A DNA stretch of 64,000 bases from Albugo candida (taxonomy: Eukaryota; Oomycota; Peronosporomycetes; Albuginales; Albuginaceae). Shown one piece after another: positions 11,688 through 23,386 of this stretch; position 1 is the first letter of the stretch, and every line of letters begins with the position of its first letter. The stretch covers positions 310,001-374,000 of the forward strand of contig CAJNAR010000001.1 in the NCBI GenBank assembly GCA_905220665.1, written 5' to 3'. Position numbers and translations under genes: made by a program. The notes under the pieces were generated by a model. That model worked only from the letters and a program-made list of their open reading frames with translations, did no database searches and was not told the origin of the DNA.

Positions 11688-12633
11688 TCAAAAAATTTTG
11701 CCAACTTTTGCCTGCATTTGTCCTCGAGGTGTCGTTAATTTAGGTGTCATCCTGCTCGCGGTCTTGACCAAGTTCGTGGTCTGTGGAAACTTCTGTCATA
11801 CTCCATTGTTGCAGAACATGGAATTGCATCGTTTGAAAATAAGTGAGTCGCTTACTAGCACATCGAGTGAGTATAATACAAAGATACCAAGTATTTACAC
11901 TTTTCGCACCTAAATTCTTGCAATTGCTTTTGCTTTGATGCTGATTCAGAAGCTTGTGAATGACAAGTATTCTTTGATCGCATTGTATCAAAAGCTGCGA
12001 CTTCTCCGCAGATTGGAGCAAGTGGCGTTTTCGTATGACTCATATTTTTCTGAGTGATGCTTAGAACAGCTTCAGTTTCTATATGATGCTTCTCTCCACT
12101 AGATGCATGCTTTTCCCCAGCTTTTACATGTGTCATTTTGGCTTTCACAACCAAAAAATGAAGAATGCTAGAATTCTCCATTGGAATTATAAGTCCCAAC
12201 ATATCGTTTGGAAACAGAGCAATTGCAACCTGAATGTACTTTCAGTGTTGAAAATGAGGCAATGAAATAGTAGGAGAGCTCATACGCGATCACGTTGCTT
12301 CAGATACTCGGAAAATGTTCTCATTTCTTCCTCCTGATCGGCATTTTTTGATCCTAAAATGCATTGTGCCGACTACAAAAGCAGTATTTAATTCTCTGAT
12401 AGATTTCCGTTTTCATTTGATCGAACCGTTCCGTCTATAAGTATCGTCTGAATCTCTTGAGCGCGTGCACGTTTAGATATCCTGATATCTCGTATCCTAT
12501 CGATCGCAAAATGCACATGAATTCGGGAAAAAATGGTAAAATGAGAAATATTACTGTAAATCTCTTATTCGATTGACATCCTGCTGAGATATTTTCGGTT
12601 CATGCTTCGAATGCGCCTGATGGTGGACGACAT
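11688..12633 (-). CDS. Unrecognised multi-exon protein with a CxxC pair
   Basis: I do not recognise this gene. Three splice joins keep one frame on the minus strand: an exon around 12540-12425 ([21 protein letters not shown]), an exon at about 12370-12280 ([22 protein letters not shown]), a central exon at about 12238-11893 ([19 protein letters not shown] ... [12 protein letters not shown]) and a last exon ending at 11688 ([21 protein letters not shown]). The protein is basic, with a C-x2-C pair near the end and TP-rich C terminus. The 5' end is uncertain; an ATG at 12633 is followed by a stop in its own frame unless spliced. It is divergent from NSA2 (about 145 bp between starts). No function proposed. 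Confidence 0.45.
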
Positions 12634-12777
12634 GACAGGAAAACAGCAATTTGCTTGCTTTGTATAGTCGGAATTTCATGGATACGCAACTTGGTCACAC
12701 CGGTTTTATATCGGTACTCGGTACATGAACCGAGCTGGAAATCGAGCTCGGGTGGACACCAATCGCTACCTTGCAAC

Positions 12778-13560
12778 ATGCCGCAGCACGAGCATATTGA
12801 GCTGCATAAGAAACGCCATGGGGTGCGTCTCGATCAGCCAGAACGCCACAGGAAAAAAGAAGCTCGTGAGGCTCATCGCCGCTCCCAATTCGCGCAAAAG
12901 GTTCATGGATTGCGTGCCAAGTTGTACAACCAGAAACGGTTCAAGGAGAAAGCTGCAATGAAGAAGACAGTGGCGATGCATCAAGAACGCACAAATAAAC
13001 AAGGAAATGACGATGCAATTCCAGATGGTGCTGTTCCATCCTATCTATTAGATCGTGAAGGGGTATCTAGAGCCAAAATACTGAGTAATACCGTCAAGCA
13101 GAAGCGTAAAGAAAAAGCAGGCAAATGGGCGGTACCGATTCCTAAAGTAAAGCCTATCGCCGATGACGAAATGTTCAAAGTGCTGCGCTCAGGAAAACGG
13201 CGTAATAAGTCGTGGAAGCGAATGATCACAAAAGCAACTTTCGTTGGAGAAAATTTCACCCGAAAACCACCAAAATACGAGCGATTTATTCGACCGAGTG
13301 CTATGCGCTTCAAAAAAGCACATGTCACACATCCTGAGCTTCAAACAACATTCCAGTTGGCAATAATTGGAGTAAAAAAGAATCCCCAGTCCCCTTTGTA
13401 CACCCAATTAGGAGTCATGACCAAAGGAACAATCATCGAAGTTAATGTCAGCGAGCTTGGGCTTGTAACAACGTCAGGAAAGGTGGTTTGGGGAAAGTAT
13501 GCTCAGATCACTAATGTCCCGGAGAATGACGGGTGCATAAATGCTGTCCTTCTTGTATAG
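12778..13560 (+). CDS. NSA2: Ribosome biogenesis protein NSA2
   Basis: Intron-free, 260 residues, exactly the usual NSA2 length. It begins [15 protein letters not shown], the conserved NSA2 start, which fixes the ATG at 12778 although the open frame extends upstream. The N-terminal half is highly basic and helical ([14 protein letters not shown]); the C-terminal half is the RPS8e-like beta domain ([39 protein letters not shown] in two overlapping parts) and ends in the family's [14 protein letters not shown] [12 protein letters not shown]2 is needed in the nucleolus for maturation of the pre-60S subunit and 27S rRNA processing. One of the most conserved proteins in the window. Confidence 0.97.
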   Translation: MPQHEHIELHKKRHGVRLDQPERHRKKEAREAHRRSQFAQKVHGLRAKLYNQKRFKEKAAMKKTVAMHQERTNKQGNDDAIPDGAVPSYLLDREGVSRAKILSNTVKQKRKEKAGKWAVPIPKVKPIADDEMFKVLRSGKRRNKSWKRMITKATFVGENFTRKPPKYERFIRPSAMRFKKAHVTHPELQTTFQLAIIGVKKNPQSPLYTQLGVMTKGTIIEVNVSELGLVTTSGKVVWGKYAQITNVPENDGCINAVLLV

Positions 13561-13637
13561 CTTTCGTGGTAAATTTGACATAGATTCGATACACTTTTTA
13601 AATTTCAGAATTCTCGAGTCAGAACATTTGCTCACAT

Positions 13638-14972
13638 TCACTTTTCATACCTTTCAAGTAATCCGACGTACGCTAGGCCACTATCCGCACAGGCAGCGAG
13701 TAATGCGTATTTGCCGCCTTCTTTTTGCAATTTGTTGGACGCGGTGTTGACCAGACGACAACCTGTTGCTCCAAATGGATGACCGATTGTCAGGGATCCT
13801 CCCCACGTGTTCAGCTTTTTGCGATCAATACGACCTACAGGCTTATCCATTCCAAAAAGCTCTTTGCAAAACTTTGGCTCGGCCAGCGCATTCAAGTTGG
13901 CTAATACTTGACCAGAGAAGGCTTCATGGATCTCGTAAAAATCAATGTCATCAACGCCCAAATTATGTTTCGCCAGCATCTTTTGAATACCGTACGCGGG
14001 TCCAAGCAAGAGTTCCTCAAATGGGTCTACCCCAACGAATGCCCAATCTTTCAAAATCGATTTTGGTGTGTATCCCAACTCCAGAGCTTTTGTTTCCGAC
14101 ATGATCAATGTAGCAGCAGCTCCATCTGACAGGAACGAAGAATTGGCTGCTGTATGTGTCCCATGAGGTTTGATGAATGCTGGTTTCAGAGAAGAAATCT
14201 TCTCAAGCTTTGAATCGGCATTAATTCCATTCTCCTCGGTCGTACCCTTGTATGGAATAATCTCACCGTTGTATTTTCCTTGCGCATGTGCATCCGCCGC
14301 TTTTTTGTGCGCTTCAATTGTATACTCATCCATCTCCTGTCGAGTGACACCAAATCGAGCCGATAAACGATCACTGGAAGTTCCCATCAATTCTCCAGTA
14401 TGGAAATTTTGTATTGCTGGTGCTTCTGGTGCCAAATCCCGTAATTTCAATCCTTTGAACAATTTGAGCATTCCTAATAAACCTCCTTTTTTCGCCTTCG
14501 ATGCTGCAATAAGACGTTCTCTGATGGGTTTTGAAAACCGAATTGGTACATCTGAAAAGGTTTCTGCACCACCAACAAGAACAACGTCAGCTTGATTCGC
14601 CAATATTTTTTCCGCGCCCGAACATATCCCTTGACTTGAGGAAATGCAAGCTTGTGTGATTGTGTGTGCAGGCACCGATTTAGGAATTCCAGCACCTAGA
14701 GATGCCTCCCGTGCAAGATTGGGGGCTCGAACTTCTTGTATGACTGTTCCTGCTAGAACATAATCGATTTTGGCCGGATCAATCGCTGATTTAATTAAGA
14801 GACCCTTGAATGCATCGCGAAGCAGATCGTAGGCGACAACGTCTTTGTATAATGTGCCAGCTTTAGAGAAAGGGAGGCGTACTCCATCTACAGCTACAAC
14901 GCGACGTTGCTGTGCAGCTTGCGAGCTGAAGAAACGGGCGCAAGGAGCAACTCTGAATTGGAAAGATATCAT
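13638..14972 (-). CDS. HADHB: Mitochondrial acetyl-CoA acyltransferase (trifunctional protein beta-type thiolase)
   Basis: Intron-free 444-residue thiolase with an Arg/Ser-rich presequence (FRVAPCARFFSSQAAQQRR). Active-site features are present: the acylated cysteine at about residue 109 in QACISSSQG, the NEAF-like EIHEAFSGQ loop, GHPFGATG with the catalytic histidine, and CADSG near the C terminus with the second cysteine (most thiolases have C-x-G-G there; this one has D-S-G). The closest family by motifs and length is the beta subunit of the mitochondrial trifunctional protein, which cleaves 3-ketoacyl-CoA in fatty-acid beta-oxidation. It is convergent with NSA2 (78 bp between ends) and divergent from the bL9 gene. 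Confidence 0.93.
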   Translation of the reverse strand: MISFQFRVAPCARFFSSQAAQQRRVVAVDGVRLPFSKAGTLYKDVVAYDLLRDAFKGLLIKSAIDPAKIDYVLAGTVIQEVRAPNLAREASLGAGIPKSVPAHTITQACISSSQGICSGAEKILANQADVVLVGGAETFSDVPIRFSKPIRERLIAASKAKKGGLLGMLKLFKGLKLRDLAPEAPAIQNFHTGELMGTSSDRLSARFGVTRQEMDEYTIEAHKKAADAHAQGKYNGEIIPYKGTTEENGINADSKLEKISSLKPAFIKPHGTHTAANSSFLSDGAAATLIMSETKALELGYTPKSILKDWAFVGVDPFEELLLGPAYGIQKMLAKHNLGVDDIDFYEIHEAFSGQVLANLNALAEPKFCKELFGMDKPVGRIDRKKLNTWGGSLTIGHPFGATGCRLVNTASNKLQKEGGKYALLAACADSGLAYVGLLERYEK

Positions 14973-15259
14973 TTTCTTTTGAGATCTGATGTGTACGATT
15001 TAGTGTGGATACCCCATTTCAGTTGGGTGTGTCCCACACCAATGTGATTGAATCAAAGGATAAGGATCGATACTGCCCAATCGTTCCGAACGCTCACTGA
15101 TTGTTTGTAGCACTCCATCTGGATATCTTTTAGCACTTTCAACGGCATGACTTTGAACAAGTTGACGAGATGCAATAGACTCATTCGAACGTAATACTAA
15201 GTTGTATTAAGTCTACTAAGTACGCACGAGTGTTTGGTTTGCAATTATTTCGGATTGTC

Positions 15260-16110
15260 ATGTTTGCCGGAACATTGCGACAGCTCGATCGATCCCGTCG
15301 GACTAGATATAGTGACAAGCTGACCGTACGGTCATTTGGGTACTTGTATCAGCATCAATCTATATTTTTCTTCTATTAACTTGCGTACGGACTAGACACT
15401 ATGTGAATTTGATTTTAAAGCAAGACGTTGAAAAGCTGGGAAATAGAGGAGACGAAGTTCGCGTCAAAGCCGGATACGCTCGAAACTATCTATATCCAGA
15501 AAAGCTTGCTGTATATGCAACTCCTGAAAACCAGAATATTCACAAAATCAATAAAGAATCGCGTGATGAACTTGGCTTAGATAAAGAGCGTGAATTACAA
15601 AAAGTAATTAAGAAAATTATGAGCATCGAGCTCTTGTTCAAGCGTCATACACCTTCAAAACGAGAAAAGACATTTTCCGGAGCAATTACGTAAGCAAATT
15701 TATCGCATTTTGAATATGCAGCTGATCGCATTTGGAAATTCTTAGCGCACCGATAGTTTCCGATATGCTCTTGAGACAGCATGGGCTTCTTGTTGGAAGG
15801 GCACGTATTCAGCTACCGATACCCATTACGGTAAGCGAATCAAACGCTGTCAATCAACTCTATGCTCTCATTAAGACTGAAAACACAGAATCTAGGAGAT
15901 CATGTGATCAAGGTACGCGTGGAGGATCAAGTTGAAAAACAGTATTTGGAGAAAGATGCTACTGCTCACGTCAGTGAGTCGAATGACAAAAAGCCGCTTG
16001 AAATGAATCTTGAAACCAACCAAACCACAGTCGCTATGGAGGAGGCGACAAGCAAGCTAGAATCTGCAAAGCAAATTGTCAATTTGAAAGTGAAAGTAAC
16101 TCGGCGATAG
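15260..16110 (+). CDS. Mitochondrial ribosomal protein bL9
   Basis: Four exons (15260-15339, 15396-15689, 15746-15830, 15889-16110) give 226 residues. Exon 1 is a mitochondrial presequence (MFAGTLRQLDRSRRTRYS). Exon 2 begins the bL9 fold with NLILKQDVEKLGNRGDEV and GYARNYLYPEKLAV, the family signature; exon 3 supplies the C-domain start (LLRQHGLLVGRARIQL) and exon 4 the NLGDHVIKVRV strand, followed by a poorly conserved acidic/basic tail of about 60 residues not found in bacterial L9. The ATG at 15260 is the only one that makes a presequence in phase. Function: large-subunit component of the mitochondrial ribosome. Shares a 287-bp divergent promoter region with the thiolase gene. Confidence 0.92.
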
Positions 16111-16183
16111 ATTCTTAAACTAGCTATATACTGTGAACCACTCTAAATACAACAATTGATGCAGATGTCACCAAAAATCTCAA

Positions 16184-18728
16184 ATGACGCGTCTCAGTCT
16201 ACTTCATGAGCGATTTATTCACATTCACGAGCTAAAATGCTGTCATACAATGGATTTGATCGCAGCTTTATCATCTGACTATCTGATCACTATATATGTA
16301 AGCCACTACGCTCTATAATCCCGTGTAAAATGAGCTCAATACGCACATTCAGCGAACAATTTCATGGGCACGCGTGACTCAAATCTCATCTGCTGATCTC
16401 GGCTCGAGCCCTTCTACAATCACATGGAGTCCCGATGGTTTGGTGTACGCAAAACATGAAGATTGTTGATCTTAATCTCTTTGTAGGGTACCGTCTCGGT
16501 ATCGGATGTTTGGATGGCAGCATACATATACTCGATATGGAGTCACAAGAACTGGTGCCAAAGCTCGCTGATTGGGAACAATTTGAGAAGCTTTCCGGTG
16601 ATAAGTTCCGTCATCAGCGCGAAATCGTGAGCATGCAATGGATTCATTACAATTCGGACATCGCATCAGAGACCAATACTTCGGGATCACGTCATATGAA
16701 ATCGTATTTGGCTATTGTCGAAGAACAGATGCAAAAGAAAAAATATGATAGAGAATACTATCCAGATCCAGACGCTTTGCTCGTCACCGCAGATCGCGCC
16801 TCTAACGTGAAATTTTGGATGATGGATACGATCTGTTTGTTATCTGTTTGTATTCCCACTCTTCTCACAAAAAGCTCGTTCGGGAGTTCGTTCTCAATAC
16901 GCTCCATCGGTGTGCCTGAGAATTCATCAAAATGTTATGCAGTCGGCAACTTTTGTGGAATGGAAGACCATTCCTCACAAAGTGTGATCGTATTAGATCT
17001 TCCGATCCAAGATCGTTCCAGGCTTTCCTCTCTAGCAACTGCAGTGAAACAAGGTCAACTTATCTTTGACAAGTGGAACAGCTGTGTGAGACAAATGCAA
17101 ACAGAGGTCGAAAGTTTTCTTCTATGCCTTCATTCCTTCATACTAAAGTAATTCCAACACAGCTGAACAAAACAAAAAAAGTTTTTGAGATCAAAATGGG
17201 ACTTTTGGAGTCGCTGTATTCTAAATATGGTCGCGAGGAGCTGCCTCAGGTGGATCTATTCAGCCTGTACGCCACTGGAACAGCGACTCCCGTTCTAACA
17301 CAGTACTTTGCCAACGACCTGAAGGAAGCGGTTCGTACGTTGTCTTACCTCATCACTGGGTTTAATGCTTGGTGTAGAGCGTCTTTCGGATGCAAAAGGA
17401 GATGCTCAGTGGCTTTGCAAAGCTACAAAAAGCAGCAAGATGCATTCTGATTCCTGGTTGTCATGTTCTTCTCCAAGTGTGTAGAAGCTTGTGCTTTTTA
17501 TGGCTCGATGGCGATACGCTGGAGGCTTCTCTTGGTGTATCGAAGGAACGGCTTCAGAATCTTATCGATCAACTAGAAAAGTTTCGCTTCACTCTCGAAC
17601 ACTTTGTCATCGCGACTCAAAGCGCCCAGCAAGATTTCTTTCTGCTTTGTGTATGGCTTCTCGAGCAAGTTGTGATCCACACCAAGAGTACCAGGGACGC
17701 TGAAAGCGAAGAACGAATTCTTGCAGAAGTCCAACGGCACAAAACTGTTTCAAATCAGTGGCAACTTGGTATCTTCCTAGAAAATGCGATCAAGAAAGCT
17801 TTCCTATATCGCGAATATGGGAATAAGTCTATGGAGTTAACATTCGGTAATCCAATTATCCCATTTTTTGTGCCAGACGAGATGCAACGAGAAGAATGCC
17901 TTCAAACTCTGGTCACCTATATCAATGAACTTAGTAAGGAATGGCTCGATATGTTTACGTGCATTGTCCGGGAGCTATCGAGTCAGGCCAAAGTTGATCT
18001 TAAAACCAGCTTGGTATTTGATCAGTGTGAAAACGAATGCACACTCGACTTCGACGTATCAAGTCCAGAAATGGAGTATTTAGATGCCGATGAATTTGAT
18101 GACCTATCACACTGGATGGAGATGGAGGCACGCAAACATCGATGTGACGTGACCAGCCCAATTGTGCGACCCATGCTGAGCATGACTGTTAATAGCAATC
18201 GGCTGTTTGTCTGTCGCTATGCTCAAAATCAATGGGAATATTGCTGTCTTCAGACAGAACGTACAAGTGATCGACTCGTCAAAGCCCGATATTTTGGACA
18301 CACAAAAGCGAAAACCAGAGAGCAATTCGTGCTGCTTTTTTCTCGAGGAGAGAAAGCAAATGAGACTTCTCAAGGTAGGTCGAATATATCAGATTGGCAT
18401 AGGTGACACGTGCTTTGATAGACATCGCATGCTTCATCGCTTTAGACTCGAAGGGGTGGAAGCCTTTGATCATGGATTCCGGAGAACAACATCAGGTTAT
18501 AGTTCGACTCATACTTGCGTGCTACACGGCTGACAGCTCATCTTGTAGATTCGTTCCATCAATGCCCATCTCTTGGTAGCCACGACAATGGCATTCTCTC
18601 AAGTGAATGTTCTTAGTAAGAGCTCTGGTGACTTTACGGATCGTCGACTTTGGACCTCGCCAACCAGAGGCATATTGTGTCTTTTGCGCAATTCAAATCA
18701 TTTGATTGTTTACGACGCAGAAGAATGA
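16184..18728 (+). CDS. APC4: Anaphase-promoting complex subunit 4
   Basis: Multi-exon gene for a WD40 plus helical-bundle protein. The WD40 half includes TWSPDGYRLGIGCLDGSIHILD, read across a spliced junction at about 16439-16488 (here quoted only in its central part: RLGIGCLDGSIHILD). The helical middle has LGVSKERLQNLIDQLEKF and FFLLCVWLLEQVV, characteristic of the APC4 long domain, and later exons join in phase after 18374 and near 18500 to give RSINAHLLVATTM and the end RGILCLLRNSNHLIVYDAEE, as APC4 proteins end. An intron at about 17336-17382 and at least one more frame change before 17450 are needed. Role: scaffold of the APC/C ubiquitin ligase in mitotic exit. The start at 16184 is the first ATG of the first coding exon but could lie further upstream. 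Confidence 0.82.
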
Positions 18729-20079
18729 TTTTAAGCAGTCAGAAACCCCGAAATAATACTTTGGCTTTACCGTGCTGACTGATGTTGCAATCAGGTGAAA
18801 GACGTGCTTTCCATTACAGCTGGACGTCTAACGGAAAACGTACTTTTTCTTGTGTTATTTATGGCACTTTTAAAAGGAAATGTTGGAGTGGTAGGGGGAC
18901 TGTGGTATAGTTTTGACTTGCTGAAACATTGCGATCGGAAAGTAAATTCCGATCGTGCGAAGCAATTAGCGCTGCAACATTATGAATATATGAGAGGAAA
19001 AACTCACCGCTATCTGGCGACCTTTGTTCAACCAGTTTGTTCGTTGAGGATTGGCTGAAGCAACTATTCGTTAAAAGCATTGGAAGTGTTGTATGCTCTT
19101 GCTGGGTACACTTTCTCATGATAAGTAAGTTTTGACAGGCTCCCTTCAGCTGCCCTGTACAGTACATTTATATTGGCACAGGCAGATCTTCTGTCAATAT
19201 ATCGATAGGAATATGCGGTGAGGAAAGCTTTCTGTGCACAGGTGCTTCTGAATACGTGATACTTGACGACTTTCTTCAAGAGCTCATCCTGCATAGACCA
19301 CGAAAGAAAAGTGAGAGATCGAAGCGAAGAATGCGTTGGACTAGCGCTAGAAATATCGTCGCTGGTACTAGAGGGTAGTTGGGTGTCAGTATTCATGCGG
19401 GATGCTTGCAACATTGTCCCGTCAAAATCAAGCCATCATACATTTGTGGTCACCGTCTCGTTGTGCACACAAACAGCTCTTAAGGGCTCGTATAGCACAG
19501 CCAATGTTTTAGCGTCCAGCTGCTGGTTTGAGAATATCAACAAACATTGTTTGCTTGTATCATGATTCGCAATTTAACCACTCAAAGTAATGCTTCTTGA
19601 TGCGCACACGCTCCGATCATTGAGTACCCGATAAAGAATTAAATGTCATGTTCACCGATAGCACGCTACCAAGAATATCAGGCCTACATTCTACTTTTGA
19701 CTTTATATTTTAGCGAAGTATGTGAACATACTCCATTTAGCTGTTTTGGAATGAAATAGGAGTCTAGAATGTATCCAGTTGATAGCGACTGATTTCGCCC
19801 ATGTTCTGATTAGGAGGTGGCCAGCGTATCCATAATCAAGACTGAGGACATATCTCTGTACCGCGATTAATCTGCATCAGAGCGTACATGGCACAATGTG
19901 CGTATCACTTCGACACAGCCGACGCGTTTGTGTACGAAAGTACAAAACGAGCAGCTGATTATTGAGCAACGGTTTAAGCCACCCAAAATCGACAAATGGA
20001 CGCATATAAAGACGATTTTCAAAGTAAATGCTCTGAAAAGGGCACGCATGATTCTTTCATCGTGTGTACTACCACATGA
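18729..20079. other. Decayed region with a possible broken gene on the minus strand
   Basis: No gene can be fully supported here. On the minus strand, 19570-19064 holds one nearly continuous frame: LDAKTLAVLYEPLRAVCVHNE, then a TGA in frame, then a Ser/Thr-rich part and SWSMQDELLKKVVKYHVF, ending at 19064. No intron with proper borders removes that TGA, so it looks like a pseudogene fragment or a wrongly read exon. The plus-strand frame 18795-19058 has no recognisable features. Spacer 19570-20079 shows nothing definite beyond possible remains of the copia element described next. Confidence 0.3.
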
Positions 20080-20084
20080 TTGTA

Positions 20085-20680
20085 GCTGGAGAAGCCAAGT
20101 CAAGAACATTGGAATACGGCCATGCGCGTGTAACGTTATCTGAAATCGACTATATCGAAAGGGATCTGCTATGCAAGCCACTTGGGAGAAACTGAAGTTA
20201 GTGCTTGCAGTGATGCGGACTGGGCAAGCAACATAGAGAATCGAAGATCAACGTCCGGCATATTAGTGATGATCAACAAGTCTCTAGTCATTTTCAGTTT
20301 AAAACTGCAACAAATCGTCGCCTTAAGTACTGCAGAGGCCGGATATGTTGCGTTGTCATTATGCGTTCAAGAGGTGGCATGGATCAAAGCTTTACTATCG
20401 GAAATGATGATCTATGTGGACTATCGTGTTGTGATTCACGAAGACAATTAGAGCGTGGTTGCGATTGCCAAGAACGTCGGATACCAAAGTCGAGCGAAGC
20501 ATATTGATACCAAATATCATTTCGTTCGAAACAAGTCAAGGCGAAAAATATTGAGCTTCATTACGTCGACACCAAACGTCAACTTGCCGACTGAGATTGG
20601 AGATACTATTGGCTAAATCTAACATCAGGCATTATTCGTCGAGTTTGGCGATAATGATGCGCGTTTAGGTGCTGCACCTC
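20085..20680 (+). mobile_element. Ty1/copia retrotransposon relic (reverse transcriptase end and RNase H)
   Basis: A truncated, inactive piece of a copia-type LTR retrotransposon. Reading across one internal stop gives PSQEHWNTAMRV-stop-RYLKSTISKGI, the usual link between reverse transcriptase and RNase H. Then follows the copia RNase H signature: SDADWASNIENRRSTSGIL and ALSTAEAGYVALSLCVQEVAWIK. The frame is broken by a TAG after HEDN (about 20450) and by a shift near 20540, beyond which VKAKNIELHYVDTKRQLAD continues in another frame. No LTR, gag, integrase or polymerase catalytic core is visible next to it. It separates APC4 from the MYB gene. Confidence 0.88.
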
Positions 20681-21172
20681 AAAAGGATGGATTATCTAAG
20701 GATATCCTCGGGATTTTCAGCAATCAATATTATTGGACAAAAAGTGAGAGACTCAGTTCAACGGATTAGGCGAACTTAGGACCTAAGTTAAATAAAAAGC
20801 AAGTACCGTGTGATCAACGCAACTATTTTGGACATCAGCATTTCTTATATCGCTCAAGTACTGTTTCAATATACAGCTTTTAGGGAACAGCAAAACGTAT
20901 AACGAACGACGGTTCCCAACTCAAATGAAATTCAAAATGAGAAAAAATAACGTCTTTAATTAGTAACCTCAACCAAACACGAGCAAAGCGAACGCACATC
21001 TTGCGCAGCAACGACTTGGATTCTAATTATTGTTGTGAAAATGTTACCAACGCAATAACCGTCCGTATCCTTTTATAAATCGGATCTTCTGACCGACTCA
21101 TCATTTAGAGCGGTAACGCAAAAGTCGTACTTGCCCATCGAAGATATTCGCGTCGGCAACGAGATATCAGCA

Positions 21173-22264
21173 ATGGCTTATGCGACCCCAGCTCCAGAAT
21201 TTTCTCGCTTGTCGGGACACCATCCCATGAAAGTGGCCTTTGATTTACACAATAGTAGCACACAGGATCAGGAAATTCATAGAGCTTATGCCACGTGCGG
21301 TAAAACTCTAAATGATAGAGAAATGGAACTCGGATTGAACATTGATGACTTCAAGGTGCCGGCAGCATCTACTTCTTGTAAGGCACAGACTGGTATGAAT
21401 GGTGGGCGCTGGACAGAGAAAGAACATCAAAGCTTTCTCGTAGGACTCCGGTTATATGGTCGTGAGTGGAAAAAAGTTGCATCGAAAATCAGAACCCGAA
21501 CTTCGGCTCAAATACGAAGTCACGCACAAAAGTATTTTGCAAAGATCTCTCGTGATGATCAGCAGCGACGTAAAGAATCGGGTGAGACGCTATCGCATTC
21601 ACCTGAAAAATCACATGACGTAACGAATTCGCAACCTTCAGACATGACCACAATTGCATTCAACGGGTATTCCACAGATAGTGACATATCAACGAGTCCT
21701 TCTAACACCAGTGATCATGGCGATACTGATGGTAGTGTGTCATATCGGAGCAAGGAACGAACAAAAAAGCAGAAGGTTGAGTCCTCATATCGTTTCGGGC
21801 GCAGTATTGAGATCAAAAAAGCAAACGAAGACGGGAATTCGCTGGTGGTACCTATCAAATCCGAAACACTTCTATTTCCTTTAAAATCCAAAGTGAGACA
21901 ATCGTTCAGCACTCAACTATCACGTCTCGATACTTTGAAACCACGTAAATACCACAGAGACACGGAATATAATGTGAAGAAAACGAAGACTTTGCCGTCA
22001 CAAGAAGAGCTGATTGAGAGTGTTGCACCTAATGTACGCCATCGTCTCTCATCTTTGATCGAAGCAGAGCTGTGTGCTTTGCAAGTGCTTTCATATTATA
22101 CATTGTTTCAAATAGATCAGCCGTGCCCTTCCAAGAAATGTAAATTGGAAACGAATGATTACAGTAGCGAAGAAACACCACTATTCTCTGACCGCAACTC
22201 TTCCACACAAAGCATCATCGACTCAGTTACGAATGGAAGCATTCGAACAGCTCAGATCGTTTAA
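21173..22264 (+). CDS. Single-repeat MYB transcription factor, SHAQKYF class
   Basis: Intron-free, about 363 residues from the ATG at 21173; the open frame extends to a TTG at 21131 but has no earlier ATG. One MYB repeat lies at about residues 78-125: GGRWTEKEHQSFLVGLRLYG, then WKKVASKIRTRTSAQIRSHAQKYF (key elements: three helix Trp/aromatic positions, the SHAQKYF third helix). The rest is low-complexity Ser/Thr/Lys-rich sequence with a basic patch (RSKERTKKQKVE) that may be a nuclear signal. SHAQKYF proteins are DNA-binding regulators known in plants, slime moulds and oomycetes; in plants several are clock-related. The target here is unknown. No other MYB gene is adjacent. Confidence 0.9.
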   Translation: MAYATPAPEFSRLSGHHPMKVAFDLHNSSTQDQEIHRAYATCGKTLNDREMELGLNIDDFKVPAASTSCKAQTGMNGGRWTEKEHQSFLVGLRLYGREWKKVASKIRTRTSAQIRSHAQKYFAKISRDDQQRRKESGETLSHSPEKSHDVTNSQPSDMTTIAFNGYSTDSDISTSPSNTSDHGDTDGSVSYRSKERTKKQKVESSYRFGRSIEIKKANEDGNSLVVPIKSETLLFPLKSKVRQSFSTQLSRLDTLKPRKYHRDTEYNVKKTKTLPSQEELIESVAPNVRHRLSSLIEAELCALQVLSYYTLFQIDQPCPSKKCKLETNDYSSEETPLFSDRNSSTQSIIDSVTNGSIRTAQIV

Positions 22265-23386
22265 GCCCCTCCGCTTTATCTGTAATCTGACGGGAAGGTC
22301 AAAAGAACACATTATTGATACTATAGCGAATGAGCGCTGTTGTCCTGATGCGTCGAACATACCGCTATGTGATATAGGGTTGTCAAAGAATTGAGGTCGA
22401 TCATCGGCAGCTAGCCAAAAATTGCGCTCGTTCTGTCTTCAGGACCAGCATTTAGCACACACTAGGTCGATTTATACAGCTACCTTGTGGAAATTAAGAG
22501 TGTGAATCTCCATGCAGTTTCACACAGATCTGAGAACTGAGTAAAGCCCACAAACTGCGATATTGAGACTCACATTGCGTGATTTGTGTCATCAAGGAAT
22601 ACGTGATGTCAAAATACGAGTTTACACAGAGGTTTCTCTGGTCTAAGATGCAGCCGCTTCGATTAAATTGGTTCAAGCAATGACCCTGAGAAGAAAGCTT
22701 CAGTCTCCATATTCTGTGACATCTTGCACCAGCTTTTGTTTGCGTTCGACTCAAGAGTTGATCACCACACTCGAGGGCTAGACATCTATACAAACACGAT
22801 GCGATGGTAAAATCGGATTGACCGAATGACCAAGTCTACCAAAAAAACTAACTGTTAGAGATCGGACTCTTCAAATCAGAAACAAATTTGCATCCCTTCG
22901 CCTTTTGGTCCGTTGCAAGCAATCAAGCAAAAGGTCCTCAAGGCTGGTACTACAAAAATAGACGAATTAGTGAAAGGCAGGAATGGATTGTACCACCACG
23001 TTTGCACCAACCACTTCATTGACATTTGTGATTTGATTGTGCATGAACACATCAAGTTGAGATGAATAACATACCTGTCACGTATCTGAGATCACTATAT
23101 CGCTTCATAGATTAAGCCTATGATAAATCTCTTCGTATGCATACAATAATTGTAAATTAAATCGACAATACTGAGCGCAGATAAATCCAATCGTGCACGA
23201 TTTGGATCCATACATCTAACAAAGGCCATATTTTTCCGGCATCTGGTCTATTCATGAAATCTTGGTCGTTCTTATCGAATGTAGCAATCGCTCAAAATTG
23301 TCCATTTTTCTTTTGTTATCGATCACATTGTCAGCGAGCTACTGGAAGTGAACAGCCTTACGGTGATTTGTGCATATGCTTCTACC
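22265..23386. other. Intergenic region without recognised genes
   Basis: About 1.1 kb between the MYB stop and the 3' end of the butyrobetaine dioxygenase gene. The only frame of any length, minus 22793-22494, has no ATG-led exon chain, no motif and no splice support. No tRNA-like cloverleaf was seen by eye. Confidence 0.5.
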
